Shown piece by piece: positions 8,569 through 18,081 of a stretch of DNA of 64,000 nucleotides. The translations under genes and the position numbers were made by a program. The notes below the pieces were generated by a model. That model did no database searches. It saw only the letters and a program-made list of their open reading frames with translations, and was not told the origin of the DNA. Position 1 is the first letter of the stretch. Each line of letters starts with the position of its first letter. Source of the DNA: Cytophagaceae bacterium (GTDB lineage: Bacteria; Bacteroidota; Bacteroidia; Cytophagales; UBA9547); NCBI GenBank assembly GCA_027488865.1, contig JAIYAU010000025.1:254359-318358 (forward strand), in the 5' to 3' direction.

Positions 8569-9594
8569 TTATACCATTAAAACGGATTTATAGGCATTGA
8601 GATTTTTAAGTGCAAGTCCTGTGCCACGAACCACAGCTCTCAATGGGTCGTCAGCAATGTGTATCTTAAGTTTAGTTTTCATAGCTAAACGCTTATCTAA
8701 CCCTCTTAACAGGGCGCCTCCTCCTGTTAGATGTATTCCATTGTCATAGATATCGGCAGATAGTTCAGGAGGGGATATTTCTAGAGCTTTTAATACAGCT
8801 TCTTCAATCTTAGATACCGATTTATCTAAAGCAAACGCAATTTCAGAATAGGAAACTTTGATTACTTTAGGTATTCCCGTCATTAAATCACGTCCACGTA
8901 TTTCAAAATCTGGTGGTGGATTTTCCAATTCTGTTAGTGCTGCTCCTACCTCAATTTTTACCCTTTCAGCTGACCTCTCGCCAATTAACAAATTATGTTG
9001 ACGACGCATGTAGTCCAAAATATCTCTATTAAAAACATCACCAGCTACCCTGATGGATTGGTCACAAACTATACCTGATAAAGCTATAACCGCGATTTCT
9101 GTAGTACCACCTCCAATATCAACTACCATTGAACCAATGGGTTGTTCTATATCGATGCCGATACCCAACGCTGCTGCTATTGGTTCATGTATCATATACA
9201 CCTCCTTGGCACCCGCATGATCCGCCGAATCACGTACAGCACGTTTTTCAACTTCGGTAATTCCTGAAGGAATACAAATTACCATTCTATGTGAAGGTGG
9301 AAATATGCGTCTTCCTTTGTCTATCATTTTTATCATTCCTCTTATCATGTGCTCGGCAGCGTTAAAATCTGCAATAACACCGTCCTTAAGTGGTCTGATT
9401 GTTTTGATATTTTCATGTGTTTTCTCGTGCATTTGCATTGCCTCTCTACCTATGGCGAGTACTTTACCCGTAAGTTTATCCATAGCTATTATAGATGGCT
9501 CATCTACAGCAATTTTATCGTTACAAATTATAAGGGTGTTAGCTGTACCCAAATCTATGGCGAGGTCACTTGTGAAAAAATCGAATAATCCCAT
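8569..9594 (-). CDS. mreB: Rod shape-determining actin homologue MreB
   Basis: A 341-residue bacterial actin that polymerises on the membrane and organises lateral-wall synthesis. The start was set at the ATG giving MGLFDFFTSDLAIDLGTANT, the standard MreB N-terminus with a membrane-binding amphipathic segment; the frame stays open upstream to 9657 but those residues match nothing in the family and lie beyond a -7-like element at 9612-9619. Visible motifs are phosphate-1 DLGTANT, phosphate-2 VDIGGGTTEIAV and the adenosine-binding GGGALLRGLDKRL. First gene of the mreBCD-mrdA cluster. Confidence 0.96.
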   Translation of the reverse strand: MGLFDFFTSDLAIDLGTANTLIICNDKIAVDEPSIIAMDKLTGKVLAIGREAMQMHEKTHENIKTIRPLKDGVIADFNAAEHMIRGMIKMIDKGRRIFPPSHRMVICIPSGITEVEKRAVRDSADHAGAKEVYMIHEPIAAALGIGIDIEQPIGSMVVDIGGGTTEIAVIALSGIVCDQSIRVAGDVFNRDILDYMRRQHNLLIGERSAERVKIEVGAALTELENPPPDFEIRGRDLMTGIPKVIKVSYSEIAFALDKSVSKIEEAVLKALEISPPELSADIYDNGIHLTGGGALLRGLDKRLAMKTKLKIHIADDPLRAVVRGTGLALKNLNAYKSVLMV

Positions 9595-9611
9595 GTTTAT
9601 GATAATGCCGA

Positions 9612-9646
9612 CAAAAATATCAGCCCATTTATTTAAAATCGTACAA
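9612..9646 (-). promoter_or_regulatory. Candidate mreB promoter
   Basis: On the minus strand a TATTTTTG (complement of 9612-9619) matches the TAnnTTTG -7 element, with a TTG (complement of 9644-9646) 24 nt upstream, slightly longer than the usual spacing. Transcription would start near 9606, about 12 nt before the chosen mreB ATG, which supports the short mreB start. Confidence 0.4.
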
Positions 9647-9852
9647 TGAAACGGCAAATTACAAATTTTCAGCTAAATCAAAGGCTTTGTGCTGGTATTT
9701 ATTATGTATTTTTTAAAATTAGATTCTACTCAATACAATTTAGCCTAATATGATTACTTAGGTGATAGATTTAGCACTACAAATAAGATTTCTAAACAAA
9801 AAAAGCAAAGAAAACGGATTTAGTTTTTTCATATTAATTACTCCAGTTAGAG

Positions 9853-9880
9853 TTTGTTGTGATTTATTTTAATATTTTTG
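9853..9880 (+). promoter_or_regulatory. Candidate promoter directly abutting the SAM hydrolase start
   Basis: TTTG (9853-9856) and TATTTTTG (9873-9880) are 16 nt apart; the ATG follows four bases later at 9885. If the -7 element is used, the transcript would begin at or next to the start codon, i.e. be leaderless or nearly so. Confidence 0.4.
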
Positions 9881-9884
9881 TAGC

Positions 9885-10667
9885 ATGGCCATTTTAACAT
9901 TTACTTCTGATTTTGGAACGCGTGACCATTACGTGGCGGCAGTGAAAGCAAAAATATCTGCTTACAACCCCAATATTAAAATAGTTGATATTACCCACGA
10001 TATAGAACATTTTAATATAGCGCACGGAGCTTTTGTTTTAAATGCTGTTTTTAGAGATTTCCCGATTGGTACTGTACATTTAGTGGCGATACATTCTCAA
10101 GGTAGAGAAAAAGATAAATTTATAGCTTTAAAACAAGAGGAACACTTTTTTGTAGGCGCAGATAATGGTCTATTTTCATTACTTAGTGAAAAAACACCTA
10201 CTGCTATAGCAGAACTTAACTATGACAAAAATTTGTCTTCTACTTTTCCTGAAAAAAATGTATTTGTACCTGCTGCAGTTTCACTAGCAAATGGCGCCTC
10301 AGTTTATGACCTTGGCAAACAGTTGCTGTCTATCAACAAATTGTATAATCGAAGCCCTATCGTTAAAAAAAATGCTTTGATTGGATATGTAATGCATGTA
10401 GACGACTACGGTAACTTAATTACAAATATTACAAGACAACTTTTTGAAAAAACTGCTCAAAATAGAGCCTACTTTATTAAGTTGAATAGAGAAAGTATTC
10501 ATCTCCTGTCAGAATCTTATTTTGATGTTGAAGATGGTGATTGGCTTGCTTTCTTCAACAGTTTAGGTACACTCGAAATAGCAGTTAAAAAAGGAGATGC
10601 TTCCAGGCTGCTTGGACTTAGATATGATAGTGAGATACTTATAACATTTACACCAGAAATAGATTAA
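9885..10667 (+). CDS. SAM hydrolase/halogenase family protein (DUF62, S-adenosyl-L-methionine hydrolase)
   Basis: A 260-residue protein of the DUF62 (duf62/fluorinase-like) family. It opens with L-T-F-T-S-D-F-G-T-R-D-H-Y-V, the family signature carrying the SAM-binding Asp, and has ITHDI, ADNGLFS and the C-terminal V-D-D-Y-G-N-L-I-T-N-I motif. Characterised non-halogenating members hydrolyse SAM to adenosine and methionine with a hydroxide nucleophile. Monocistronic, divergent from mreB and convergent with the pentapeptide gene. The assignment is firm; the physiological role of the reaction is unclear. Confidence 0.92.
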   Translation: MAILTFTSDFGTRDHYVAAVKAKISAYNPNIKIVDITHDIEHFNIAHGAFVLNAVFRDFPIGTVHLVAIHSQGREKDKFIALKQEEHFFVGADNGLFSLLSEKTPTAIAELNYDKNLSSTFPEKNVFVPAAVSLANGASVYDLGKQLLSINKLYNRSPIVKKNALIGYVMHVDDYGNLITNITRQLFEKTAQNRAYFIKLNRESIHLLSESYFDVEDGDWLAFFNSLGTLEIAVKKGDASRLLGLRYDSEILITFTPEID

Positions 10668-10680
10668 TTAATTAAAAGAT

Positions 10681-11556
10681 TTACTTTACCACCTCGCTTG
10701 TTACTTCCAACTTCTTTTGATATTTAATCTCCAATTCATTTTTCATTGGTTCATCTAACAAGGAAGAACTAAAATTCTTAGATACCAAAAGCTGATCCAC
10801 CGTTAGACCGCTTACATTTCGAAGATCACATTTATAAAAAACGGTGTTGGTTGTAATAGCTCCGTGAAAGTCAACTCCTTTAAGGTCACATTCTATAAAT
10901 TGCGCATTGGTGAGATTGGTCACAATCATGTAGGCATTATCAAAATCTGTTTTTAAAATGGTAGCATTTTCAAAATTTGTGCCACTTAGTCTTGCATTAA
11001 TAAAATTAGCATTTTGTATCTTGCTATCTTTAAGTATAGTTTGGTTTAACAAGGCATTTTCAAAATTAATCTCATGTAAAGTTGCACCTGATAGATTAGC
11101 ATAGTTTAAGTTGCTTTTTTGAAGTTTTACATAATTCAAGTTGGCATTTTCTAAAAAACAGAATGATAAATTAAGTTGAACAATCTTTAACTTATTGAGG
11201 CGCTTTATATTACCTACGGTTCTAAAAATAGATTCCTCTGATTTCCAATGCCTAAAATCATCAATTTCTTGTAAATAACTTCTAATACTTTTACGTGTAT
11301 CGGCATAAATGTTGAGCCAAAAAATCAAAATACCAATTATTAGTATATCCAACAACACACCATGCAATTCACTGGCAAGATTAATACTAAATTCTTCTTT
11401 TCCATAATAAGGTAAACTCACAGAAATTGTAAAAACGGTAAGTCCAATAAAAACTAAAAAGGTGAGTGCCACTGGGTTTTCAGGTAAAAACATCAGCCAC
11501 CTTTTTATTCCTACCAAAATCCATCTGGAAAAAATGATTTTTTCGTTCCTTTTCAT
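10681..11556 (-). CDS. Membrane-anchored pentapeptide repeat protein
   Basis: A 291-residue protein with two predicted transmembrane helices (about 29-51 and 64-88), a short charged linker, then roughly 20 pentapeptide repeats of the A(D/N)LxX type (about 125-265; e.g. ANLNY, ANLSG, ANFIN, TNFEN). Such repeats form a right-handed square beta-helix. The fusion of two helices and a quadrilateral helix is known from many genomes without an assigned function. It ends 13 bp from the convergent SAM hydrolase gene. Confidence 0.9.
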   Translation of the reverse strand: MKRNEKIIFSRWILVGIKRWLMFLPENPVALTFLVFIGLTVFTISVSLPYYGKEEFSINLASELHGVLLDILIIGILIFWLNIYADTRKSIRSYLQEIDDFRHWKSEESIFRTVGNIKRLNKLKIVQLNLSFCFLENANLNYVKLQKSNLNYANLSGATLHEINFENALLNQTILKDSKIQNANFINARLSGTNFENATILKTDFDNAYMIVTNLTNAQFIECDLKGVDFHGAITTNTVFYKCDLRNVSGLTVDQLLVSKNFSSSLLDEPMKNELEIKYQKKLEVTSEVVK

Positions 11557-11795
11557 ATTAATTGCACAGTCAAAAAATATTGATTATTAACCTATCGATA
11601 TAATTATAGGTAATTACTAATCCAATTTAGGTGTAGGAACATAGTACCATGAATCACTGGAAAAGGTTTTATTATTGGCGAATAAAAAAGAAATATTTTT
11701 CTTTATATCTCTGAATTAAATATGGTTTTTAAAAAATGAAGGTTAAAGATTAAAATTAGAGAGAATGTTAGATATAAAAAGTATATTCTCACGAA

Positions 11796-14186
11796 CTAAA
11801 ACCTAACCTCAACCCTCAGATTAACAAACCGTTGAGTAAGTGTTTGTGGAATGGCATATGATACATTATTAACATCTTTTATCCATAAAAACGAAAGAGT
11901 GTTATTTACACCTAACAAATTTAATACTTCTATACCCATCCATATAGTTTTAAAATAATTGGATTTTTTGGAACCTGGGTCGTTTAAACTAATTAGTTTT
12001 GAAAACCCAATGTCCACCCTTCTGTAGGCTGGTATTTTGAATTGTGTTCTATTTTGTAAATCGTTTGGTGGGCCGGTGGGTAATCCAGTGCCATAGAGGA
12101 GATTGAGGTACATTTTAATGCTAGGATACTTTGGTAAATGATCTTGTAAATAGACTGCCAACATAACCCGCTGATCTGTAGGCCTCCGAACATAATTTTG
12201 AGAGTCAAAAAACAGATTTTCTTTGGTAGATAAGAGGCCTAAGCTAAACCACGATTGTTCACCTCTTATAAACTCCCCAGCAATCCTCAAGTCTATTCCA
12301 GTGGCATATGCAGTAGCATTATTATTTGCAAAATACCTTATTCTTACATTTTCTACATCATAAGCATTTACATTTTCGAGATATTTATAATATGCCTCGG
12401 TGGTAAGAGTATATTCCTTTTTGCCAGTATTAAATTTATAATCCATTCCGGCAATCACATGATATGAGGTTTGAGCTTTCACATTCGTATGTACAATTCC
12501 CTGTTTATCACGTAATTCACGATAAAAAGGTGCTTGCTGATAAACCCCAGTCGAAACTTTTAATACAATATCTCTCGTCCAATTTGGTTTAAGGCTATAT
12601 TGCAATCTAGGACTAAAAAGGTGTTGATTATTAAGATCCCAATAAGCCCATCTTGCACCAATTGTCAGTTTTTGGGTTGAATCTATTTGATAAGTCATTT
12701 GTAAAAAACCTGCCATTCTGTTTGAAGACAAATTGCTTGAAGTGAACTTGGCTGCTGAGATATTTACGTAATCCGCTGAATCAACAAAACTATATTCAGA
12801 TAATTTGTCTTTTATACTTTCATGAGCATATTTAAACCCTGCTTCCACGTTTATTTTTTCAGATACAAACCAGTTATGCTTAGTTTCAAGTGCTAACACA
12901 TTTACATCAAGCCGATTACGTCCATAATTAAAAAGTGTACCAATCCCAAGATCATTGGCACATTCATTGATACCGCCTCCATTAGGGTCTATATTTACCT
13001 CACATAATCTGTAACCTGCCTCCAAATTACTATATTCTCGTTCTTTACTATTTACAGCAGATGCCACCCAAATTGTTTTGTATTTATTTGACAACCAATG
13101 TGTTAATTTCAAACCACCTTGATAGGTATCATAATTCATTTTTTCAAGACCATCAAATGCTATTTTAAGGTTGAGTGTCTTTTCTAAGGTACCAAATGAA
13201 GTTTGACTTGTGGTGGGAATTACCTCATACCTATTAATGGCAAAAGAAGATAAGATCCCTAGATAAGATTTTCCCTTTTTCCCGTCGTTTCTTTTTCCTG
13301 TTAAATCAATATTAACAAATGATTGTATGTCGTAAAAACGAGGTAAATATTGTCCTTTGGTAGGTTGAGAAACTAATAAATATTTGGAGTTCTTATGTCT
13401 TGCACCTAAAATATAGGATATTCGCTTGTTTTTATTTGTTCCTTCTAGATGGAAATTGCCCCCCAAAAACCCGCCTGTAGCCGAACCTCCAAATTTTTTG
13501 GGTGACTTATATTGAATGTTTAACACGGATGCAAGTTTATCACCATATTTGGCCTGCCATCCGCCACTAGAAAACTCGATAGTATTAACAAGATTAGGAT
13601 TTACAAAACTTAAACCTTCTTGTTGGCCTTGAGCAACAAGTAATGGTCGATATATGTCAATATCATTTACATAAACTAGGTTTTCGTCAAAACTACCACC
13701 CCTTACAGAATAGGTTGAGGATAATTCAGAGTTGCTGCTTACACCTGGTAGTGTGGTAAGAACTTTGTTAAAATCTCCAAAAGCTGATGGTAAATACCTT
13801 ACAGACTTAGGATCAATTGTTATTAAACTTGTTTCGTCCCGTCTGTCTAGTTGATTTATTATAGAGACCTCTTTTAGCTCTTTTGTATCCTCATCAAGTT
13901 TGAGTTGTAATTTGGTAGGGTAAGGATAGTTGATTTTAAGTGTCAAATCCACATAACCAAATAGTTTACAAAATAAAGTGAAAGTTTGGGTTTTATTTTC
14001 CTTTAAAACAAGTTTAAATTCACCGTTTTGGGAAGATCTAGTAGTGAGTGAATTTTCTTTAAGCCCAACCAAAACACCTGCAATTGGTTTCCCATTAACG
14101 TCAATTATACTACCGCTAATTGTACTTTGAGCAAAACAATGAGTGGAAATACAAAAGAAGGTTACATAATAAAGAATACAATGCAT
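11796..14186 (-). CDS. TonB-dependent receptor with N-terminal carboxypeptidase-like domain
   Basis: A 796-residue outer-membrane receptor. After a signal peptide (cleavage near HCFAQ) come a carboxypeptidase-regulatory-like beta domain (about 22-105, ISGSIIDVNGKPIAGVLVG), a plug domain (about 125-230, with L-P-G-V-S-S-N-S-E-L-S-S-T-Y-S-V-R-G-G and EFSSGGWQAKYGDKLASVL) and a 22-strand barrel ending VNLRVEVRF, with a terminal aromatic. It imports a ligand across the outer membrane using TonB energy. No SusD partner is adjacent, so it is more likely for a siderophore, cofactor or oligomer than part of a glycan (SusCD) system. The substrate is unknown. Confidence 0.9.
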   Translation of the reverse strand: MHCILYYVTFFCISTHCFAQSTISGSIIDVNGKPIAGVLVGLKENSLTTRSSQNGEFKLVLKENKTQTFTLFCKLFGYVDLTLKINYPYPTKLQLKLDEDTKELKEVSIINQLDRRDETSLITIDPKSVRYLPSAFGDFNKVLTTLPGVSSNSELSSTYSVRGGSFDENLVYVNDIDIYRPLLVAQGQQEGLSFVNPNLVNTIEFSSGGWQAKYGDKLASVLNIQYKSPKKFGGSATGGFLGGNFHLEGTNKNKRISYILGARHKNSKYLLVSQPTKGQYLPRFYDIQSFVNIDLTGKRNDGKKGKSYLGILSSFAINRYEVIPTTSQTSFGTLEKTLNLKIAFDGLEKMNYDTYQGGLKLTHWLSNKYKTIWVASAVNSKEREYSNLEAGYRLCEVNIDPNGGGINECANDLGIGTLFNYGRNRLDVNVLALETKHNWFVSEKINVEAGFKYAHESIKDKLSEYSFVDSADYVNISAAKFTSSNLSSNRMAGFLQMTYQIDSTQKLTIGARWAYWDLNNQHLFSPRLQYSLKPNWTRDIVLKVSTGVYQQAPFYRELRDKQGIVHTNVKAQTSYHVIAGMDYKFNTGKKEYTLTTEAYYKYLENVNAYDVENVRIRYFANNNATAYATGIDLRIAGEFIRGEQSWFSLGLLSTKENLFFDSQNYVRRPTDQRVMLAVYLQDHLPKYPSIKMYLNLLYGTGLPTGPPNDLQNRTQFKIPAYRRVDIGFSKLISLNDPGSKKSNYFKTIWMGIEVLNLLGVNNTLSFLWIKDVNNVSYAIPQTLTQRFVNLRVEVRF

Positions 14187-14194
14187 AGTGGCAT

Positions 14195-14208
14195 ATATAA
14201 CGTTATAT
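14195..14208. promoter_or_regulatory. 14-bp perfect palindrome upstream of the TonB receptor
   Basis: ATATAACGTTATAT is a perfect palindrome whose nearer edge is 8 bp upstream of the receptor ATG on the minus strand. It could be an operator or a small hairpin at the ribosome site. In AT-rich DNA such a palindrome can also arise by chance. Confidence 0.3.
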
Positions 14209-14293
14209 TATGTGATAAATTGTTTAAAAAAAGCAAAACAATTCTTTTGTATTTATGAGGTTTTTGAATCAAAGTAACAGTGTTTGTAACTTA

Positions 14294-15355
14294 TTATCTG
14301 TGAGTATATTGATCTTGATAATATTTCATGTATTCTCCAGAAGTAACGTTATCTAGCCATTCAGAATTATTGATATACCAGTCAATTGTGAGTTCAATGC
14401 CTTCTTCAAATTGCAAAGATGGTTCCCAGCCTAATTCCTTCATGATTTTATTGGCATCAATGGCATATCTTAGATCATGCCCTGCTCTATCTTTTACATA
14501 GGTGATAAGTTTTTCAGATTCACCCTCTGCCCTACCCAACTTTTTATCCATAGTTTTGCAGATAACTTTAATCAAATCGATATTAGTCCATTCGTTAAAA
14601 CCACCTATATTATAAGTTTCACCAATTTTACCTTTGTGAAAAACTGCATCAATGGCTCTTGCGTGATCCTTTACAAATAACCAGTCACGCACATTCTCAC
14701 CTTTTCCATATACTGGCAAGGGCTTGTTGTTCCTTATATTGTTGATAAATAGCGGAATAAGCTTTTCAGGGAAATGATTTGGTCCGTAGTTATTTGAACA
14801 ATTAGAGACTACAATTGGAAGCTTATAGGTATTATGATATGCTCTTACAAAGTGGTCAGAGCTAGCTTTAGAAGCAGAATAAGGGGATTGTGGATCATAA
14901 GAGGTTTCTTCTGTAAAAAAGCCACCATCATGTAAAGAACCATAAACTTCATCTGTGGAGACGTGGTAAAATAAATGACCAGTAAAATCATCCTTCCAGA
15001 GATTTTTAGCAGCATTTAATAAATTTACCGTACCCACCACATTTGTAAAGACAAAATCCATAGGATGTGTAATTGAACGATCTACGTGTGATTCGGCGGC
15101 TAAGTGAATTACAGCATCAAATTGGTGATTTGCAAACAATTCATTTATAAAAGTGCTGTCTACTATATCACCTTTCACAAATTGGTAATTAGAAGCATTT
15201 TCTATATCCACCAAATTTGCCAAATTTCCAGCATAGGTGAGTTTGTCTAAATTAAAAATTTGATATTGGGGGTACTTTGTTACAAACAAACGCACCACAT
15301 GTGATCCAATAAAACCTGCACCTCCAGTTATTAATATTTTTTTCTCGTACGCCAT
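14294..15355 (-). CDS. rfbB: dTDP-glucose 4,6-dehydratase
   Basis: A 353-residue extended SDR. It shows the NAD-binding TGGAGFIGS at residues 10-18, H-L-A-A-E-S-H-V-D-R-S, the S-T-D-E-V-Y-G catalytic segment with the D-E dehydratase pair, and YSASK with Tyr159 and Lys163. It converts dTDP-glucose to dTDP-4-keto-6-deoxyglucose, the branch point for rhamnose and other deoxysugars of surface polysaccharide. It follows the nucleotide-sugar dehydrogenase by 12 bp, an operon of surface-sugar enzymes; rfbA, rfbC and rfbD are not next to it. Confidence 0.96.
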   Translation of the reverse strand: MAYEKKILITGGAGFIGSHVVRLFVTKYPQYQIFNLDKLTYAGNLANLVDIENASNYQFVKGDIVDSTFINELFANHQFDAVIHLAAESHVDRSITHPMDFVFTNVVGTVNLLNAAKNLWKDDFTGHLFYHVSTDEVYGSLHDGGFFTEETSYDPQSPYSASKASSDHFVRAYHNTYKLPIVVSNCSNNYGPNHFPEKLIPLFINNIRNNKPLPVYGKGENVRDWLFVKDHARAIDAVFHKGKIGETYNIGGFNEWTNIDLIKVICKTMDKKLGRAEGESEKLITYVKDRAGHDLRYAIDANKIMKELGWEPSLQFEEGIELTIDWYINNSEWLDNVTSGEYMKYYQDQYTHR

Positions 15356-15367
15356 ATTTTAAAAAAA

Positions 15368-16663
15368 TTATAAACTCCAATAAGTTAAATCTTTGATTTT
15401 GTTTCTATATATACCTTTGACATCAATAAAAATAGCATTTTCTTGAGCTAAATCTTTAAAGAACTTTTCGGGCAAATTTAAATATTCCACATGACTTACA
15501 GCCAAAATAATCACATCATATTTACCCTCTGGTTCAGACTTAATTTTCAGATTGTATTCATGTTCATATTCAGCAGATGATGCATGTGGATCGATGGTGT
15601 CTACTTTTAAACTAAAAGAAGTTAGTTCATTAATTACATCCACCACTTTAGAATTTCTAATGTCTTGAACGTTTTCTTTGAAGGTAGCGCCCATTACCAA
15701 CACCCTTGAAAGTGAAATATCTTTACCCGCTTTTACTAAAAGTTGCACTGTCTTTTTAGCAATGTGGGCTCCCATACCATCATTTATCTCTCTACCGCTC
15801 AAAATTACCTTGGCTGTGTGGCCGAGTTCTTTAGACTTATATGTTAGATAATAAGGATCTACTCCAATGCAATGCCCTCCAACCAATCCAGGAAAAAATT
15901 TAAGGAAATTCCATTTTGTGCCTGCTGCTTCTAGTACTTCAAAGGTGTTAATGTGCAACTTATCACAGATAATAGAAATTTCATTCATTAAGGCTATATT
16001 TAGATCACGCTGAGTGTTCTCGATGATTTTGGCAGCTTCTGCTACCTTTATGTTACTAGCCCTGTGAACACCAGCATCAACCACCAACTCATATACCTTA
16101 GCAATATTATCCAATGAATCAGAATCACAACCCGCCACTACTTTTACAATTTTTCTTAAGGTATGTTCCTTATCACCTGGATTTATTCTTTCTGGAGAAT
16201 ACCCGACTTTAAAGTCTTTTATAAATTGAAGCGAAGATTCTTTTTCCAAAATGGGAATACAATCTTCTTCAGTACAACCTGGATAGACAGTTGATTCAAA
16301 AACTACATAATCACCCTTTTTAAGAGACCTACCTACGGTATTAGAAGCGCCTAAAAGTGGCTTGAGATCTGGTAAATTGTGGCTATCAATGGGTGTAGGC
16401 ACTGCCACAATAAAAAAGCTAACTTCTTTCAAATCATCTATATCCGCAGAAAATTCTATGTCCGTTCCTTCAAAATCTTCGGTAGACAATTCGCCACTCG
16501 GATCTTGATGATTTTTCATCATTTCTACTCTAGCACGATTAATATCAAATCCAACAACTTTGATTTTTTTAGCGAATTCTAGAGCTATTGGAAGTCCTAC
16601 ATATCCTAGGCCTATCACCGCTAATTTAGTTTCTTTATTTAATAATTTCTGATAAACTGACAT
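15368..16663 (-). CDS. tviB: Nucleotide-sugar 6-dehydrogenase (TviB/WbpA-type, UDP-N-acetylglucosamine/galactosamine)
   Basis: A 431-residue UDP-sugar dehydrogenase with the N-terminal Rossmann motif V-I-G-L-G-Y-V-G-L-P, AVPTPI, E-S-T-V-Y-P-G-C-T-E, the Y-S-P-E-R-I-N-P-G-D loop, KIIENTQRDLNIALMNE and the catalytic cysteine in G-G-H-C-I-G-V-D-P-Y-Y-L-T. The sequence pattern fits the Vi-antigen TviB/WbpA/WbpO group that oxidises the C6 of UDP-HexNAc to a uronic acid, rather than UDP-glucose dehydrogenase (Ugd). Together with rfbB it points to an acidic, deoxysugar-containing capsule or O-antigen. The exact substrate is inferred. Confidence 0.88.
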   Translation of the reverse strand: MSVYQKLLNKETKLAVIGLGYVGLPIALEFAKKIKVVGFDINRARVEMMKNHQDPSGELSTEDFEGTDIEFSADIDDLKEVSFFIVAVPTPIDSHNLPDLKPLLGASNTVGRSLKKGDYVVFESTVYPGCTEEDCIPILEKESSLQFIKDFKVGYSPERINPGDKEHTLRKIVKVVAGCDSDSLDNIAKVYELVVDAGVHRASNIKVAEAAKIIENTQRDLNIALMNEISIICDKLHINTFEVLEAAGTKWNFLKFFPGLVGGHCIGVDPYYLTYKSKELGHTAKVILSGREINDGMGAHIAKKTVQLLVKAGKDISLSRVLVMGATFKENVQDIRNSKVVDVINELTSFSLKVDTIDPHASSAEYEHEYNLKIKSEPEGKYDVIILAVSHVEYLNLPEKFFKDLAQENAIFIDVKGIYRNKIKDLTYWSL

Positions 16664-16755
16664 TAATTGTACTAATTGAAAGGAACTTTTACTTACAAAT
16701 ATTATTTTTTTTTATGAATATCAATACCGCAAAGGAAAATATTATGAAAAGTATA

Positions 16756-17145
16756 CTATTCCTCCTCTTCTAGTAGCTCTTTGATAGGTTCGACATATCC
16801 AAAATCCCAACCTTCAGCAATATTTTCAAAAGCTTCATCTGGAATGTTAGTATGCGTTATTTCTACTGAAGTTCCCTTTTTGTCAGTATGAAGTTTGATG
16901 GTTACAATGGATTCTTGACCTTCAGGATTTCCAAAATACCATTCTTGTACCATTTTTTTCCCTTGTTCAAACTCAAGATTTTTGCCAATAATATCCCCAT
17001 CATATAAGGAAAAGTCAGAATTTACAATTGGCTCCATTACTACCTCACTATCAGTCCATAACTCTATAACATCCTTGTTAGTGATCGCATTGTAGATGGC
17101 TTCGGGGGAGGCCTTAATCAAAAAGTATTTTTTAAAATTTTTCAT
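16756..17145 (-). CDS. SRPBCC (AHSA1/START-like) domain protein
   Basis: A 129-residue single-domain protein. It begins I-K-A-S-P-E-A-I-Y-N-A-I-T, the usual first strand and helix of activator-of-Hsp90-like (AHSA1) SRPBCC proteins, with W-Y-F-G-N-P-E-G near the middle and the closing helix GWDFGYVEPIKELLEE. These proteins form a helix-grip cavity for hydrophobic ligands, generally of unknown identity. It stands alone between the sugar-enzyme pair and the pirin operon. Confidence 0.85.
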   Translation of the reverse strand: MKNFKKYFLIKASPEAIYNAITNKDVIELWTDSEVVMEPIVNSDFSLYDGDIIGKNLEFEQGKKMVQEWYFGNPEGQESIVTIKLHTDKKGTSVEITHTNIPDEAFENIAEGWDFGYVEPIKELLEEEE

Positions 17146-17307
17146 TCAGCTGTAATTTGGCGAATCCTTGAAAGTATTAAAAACGCTTGCGAATTGATAA
17201 TATTTCAAATTGCGCCAAAAATACACTTAATAAATTAGAATTAATGCATTCTCTAGAAGATTTGTAAAAATTCAACCTTCGATAACAACCTAAATTCATT
17301 AATACTA

Positions 17308-18075
17308 TTATTCCATAGGAACTTCAATGATTAACAAATGAACATTTGTGGAGGCCACAATATTAATTTTATCAGTTGCCCATATACCAATAGCATCTCT
17401 CTTGGTTAGATTTTGGTTATTGATAACCGTTTCACCATCGATTATAAAAACATAAACCCCATTACCTTTAAAACGTAGGTTGTATTCTTTAATTTGACCT
17501 TGTTCTAACTTACCAATTGTGTAAACTGCATTTTGATTGATATGCAGGGTGTTAGGATCACTTGGCGATACTACAGTTTTTAAGGTGTTTTTATAATCTT
17601 CCTGTTTAAAAGTTTTTTGATCATACCTAGGCTCAATATTTTGTTTGGCTGGCAAAATCCAAGTTTGTAGCGTATTGGCCGTCAAGGTTTTAGAAGCATT
17701 ATATTCTGAATGTCTTATACCCGTTCCAGCTGACATAATTTGTATATCTCCCGCATTAATTACTCCATGGTTGCCTTTACTATCTTTATGTTCTAGGGCT
17801 CCTTCTAGCGGAATGGTAACAATTTCCATATTATCATGTGGATGTGTACCAAAACCTTTGCCGCCAGCAATAAAGTCATCATTTAACACCAATAATTTAC
17901 CAAAACCCATCTTTTGAGGATTGTAATAATCAGCAAAGGAGAACGAGAAATTAGCTTTAAGCCAACCATGATCTGAAGAACCTCTTGTATTGGCTTTATG
18001 AATTACAAAATTTTGTTGGGCTACCATTTTTAAAGAAAAGGCAATTGCAATAATTGAATAAAAGATAGTTCTCAT
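17308..18075 (-). CDS. Pirin-family protein with signal peptide
   Basis: A 255-residue cupin of the pirin family. The residues before Q-N-F-V-I-H-K form a signal peptide (hydrophobic MRTIFYSIIAIAF core, cleavage near MVAQQ), so this copy is predicted to be exported, unlike typical pirins. The pirin signature F-G-x-H-P-H-D-N-M-E-I-V carries two metal-binding histidines; the second set is in S-A-G-T-G-I-R-H-S-E. Pirins hold Fe and some have quercetinase activity. Last gene in the MarR-headed operon and a clear paralogue of the 18716-19432 gene, from which it differs mainly by the leader peptide. Confidence 0.9.
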   Translation of the reverse strand: MRTIFYSIIAIAFSLKMVAQQNFVIHKANTRGSSDHGWLKANFSFSFADYYNPQKMGFGKLLVLNDDFIAGGKGFGTHPHDNMEIVTIPLEGALEHKDSKGNHGVINAGDIQIMSAGTGIRHSEYNASKTLTANTLQTWILPAKQNIEPRYDQKTFKQEDYKNTLKTVVSPSDPNTLHINQNAVYTIGKLEQGQIKEYNLRFKGNGVYVFIIDGETVINNQNLTKRDAIGIWATDKINIVASTNVHLLIIEVPME

Positions 18076-18081
18076 GGTATG

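Noticed and set aside
9595-9657. Upstream extension of MreB
   Set aside because: The extra residues have no MreB similarity and lie upstream of a -7-like element.
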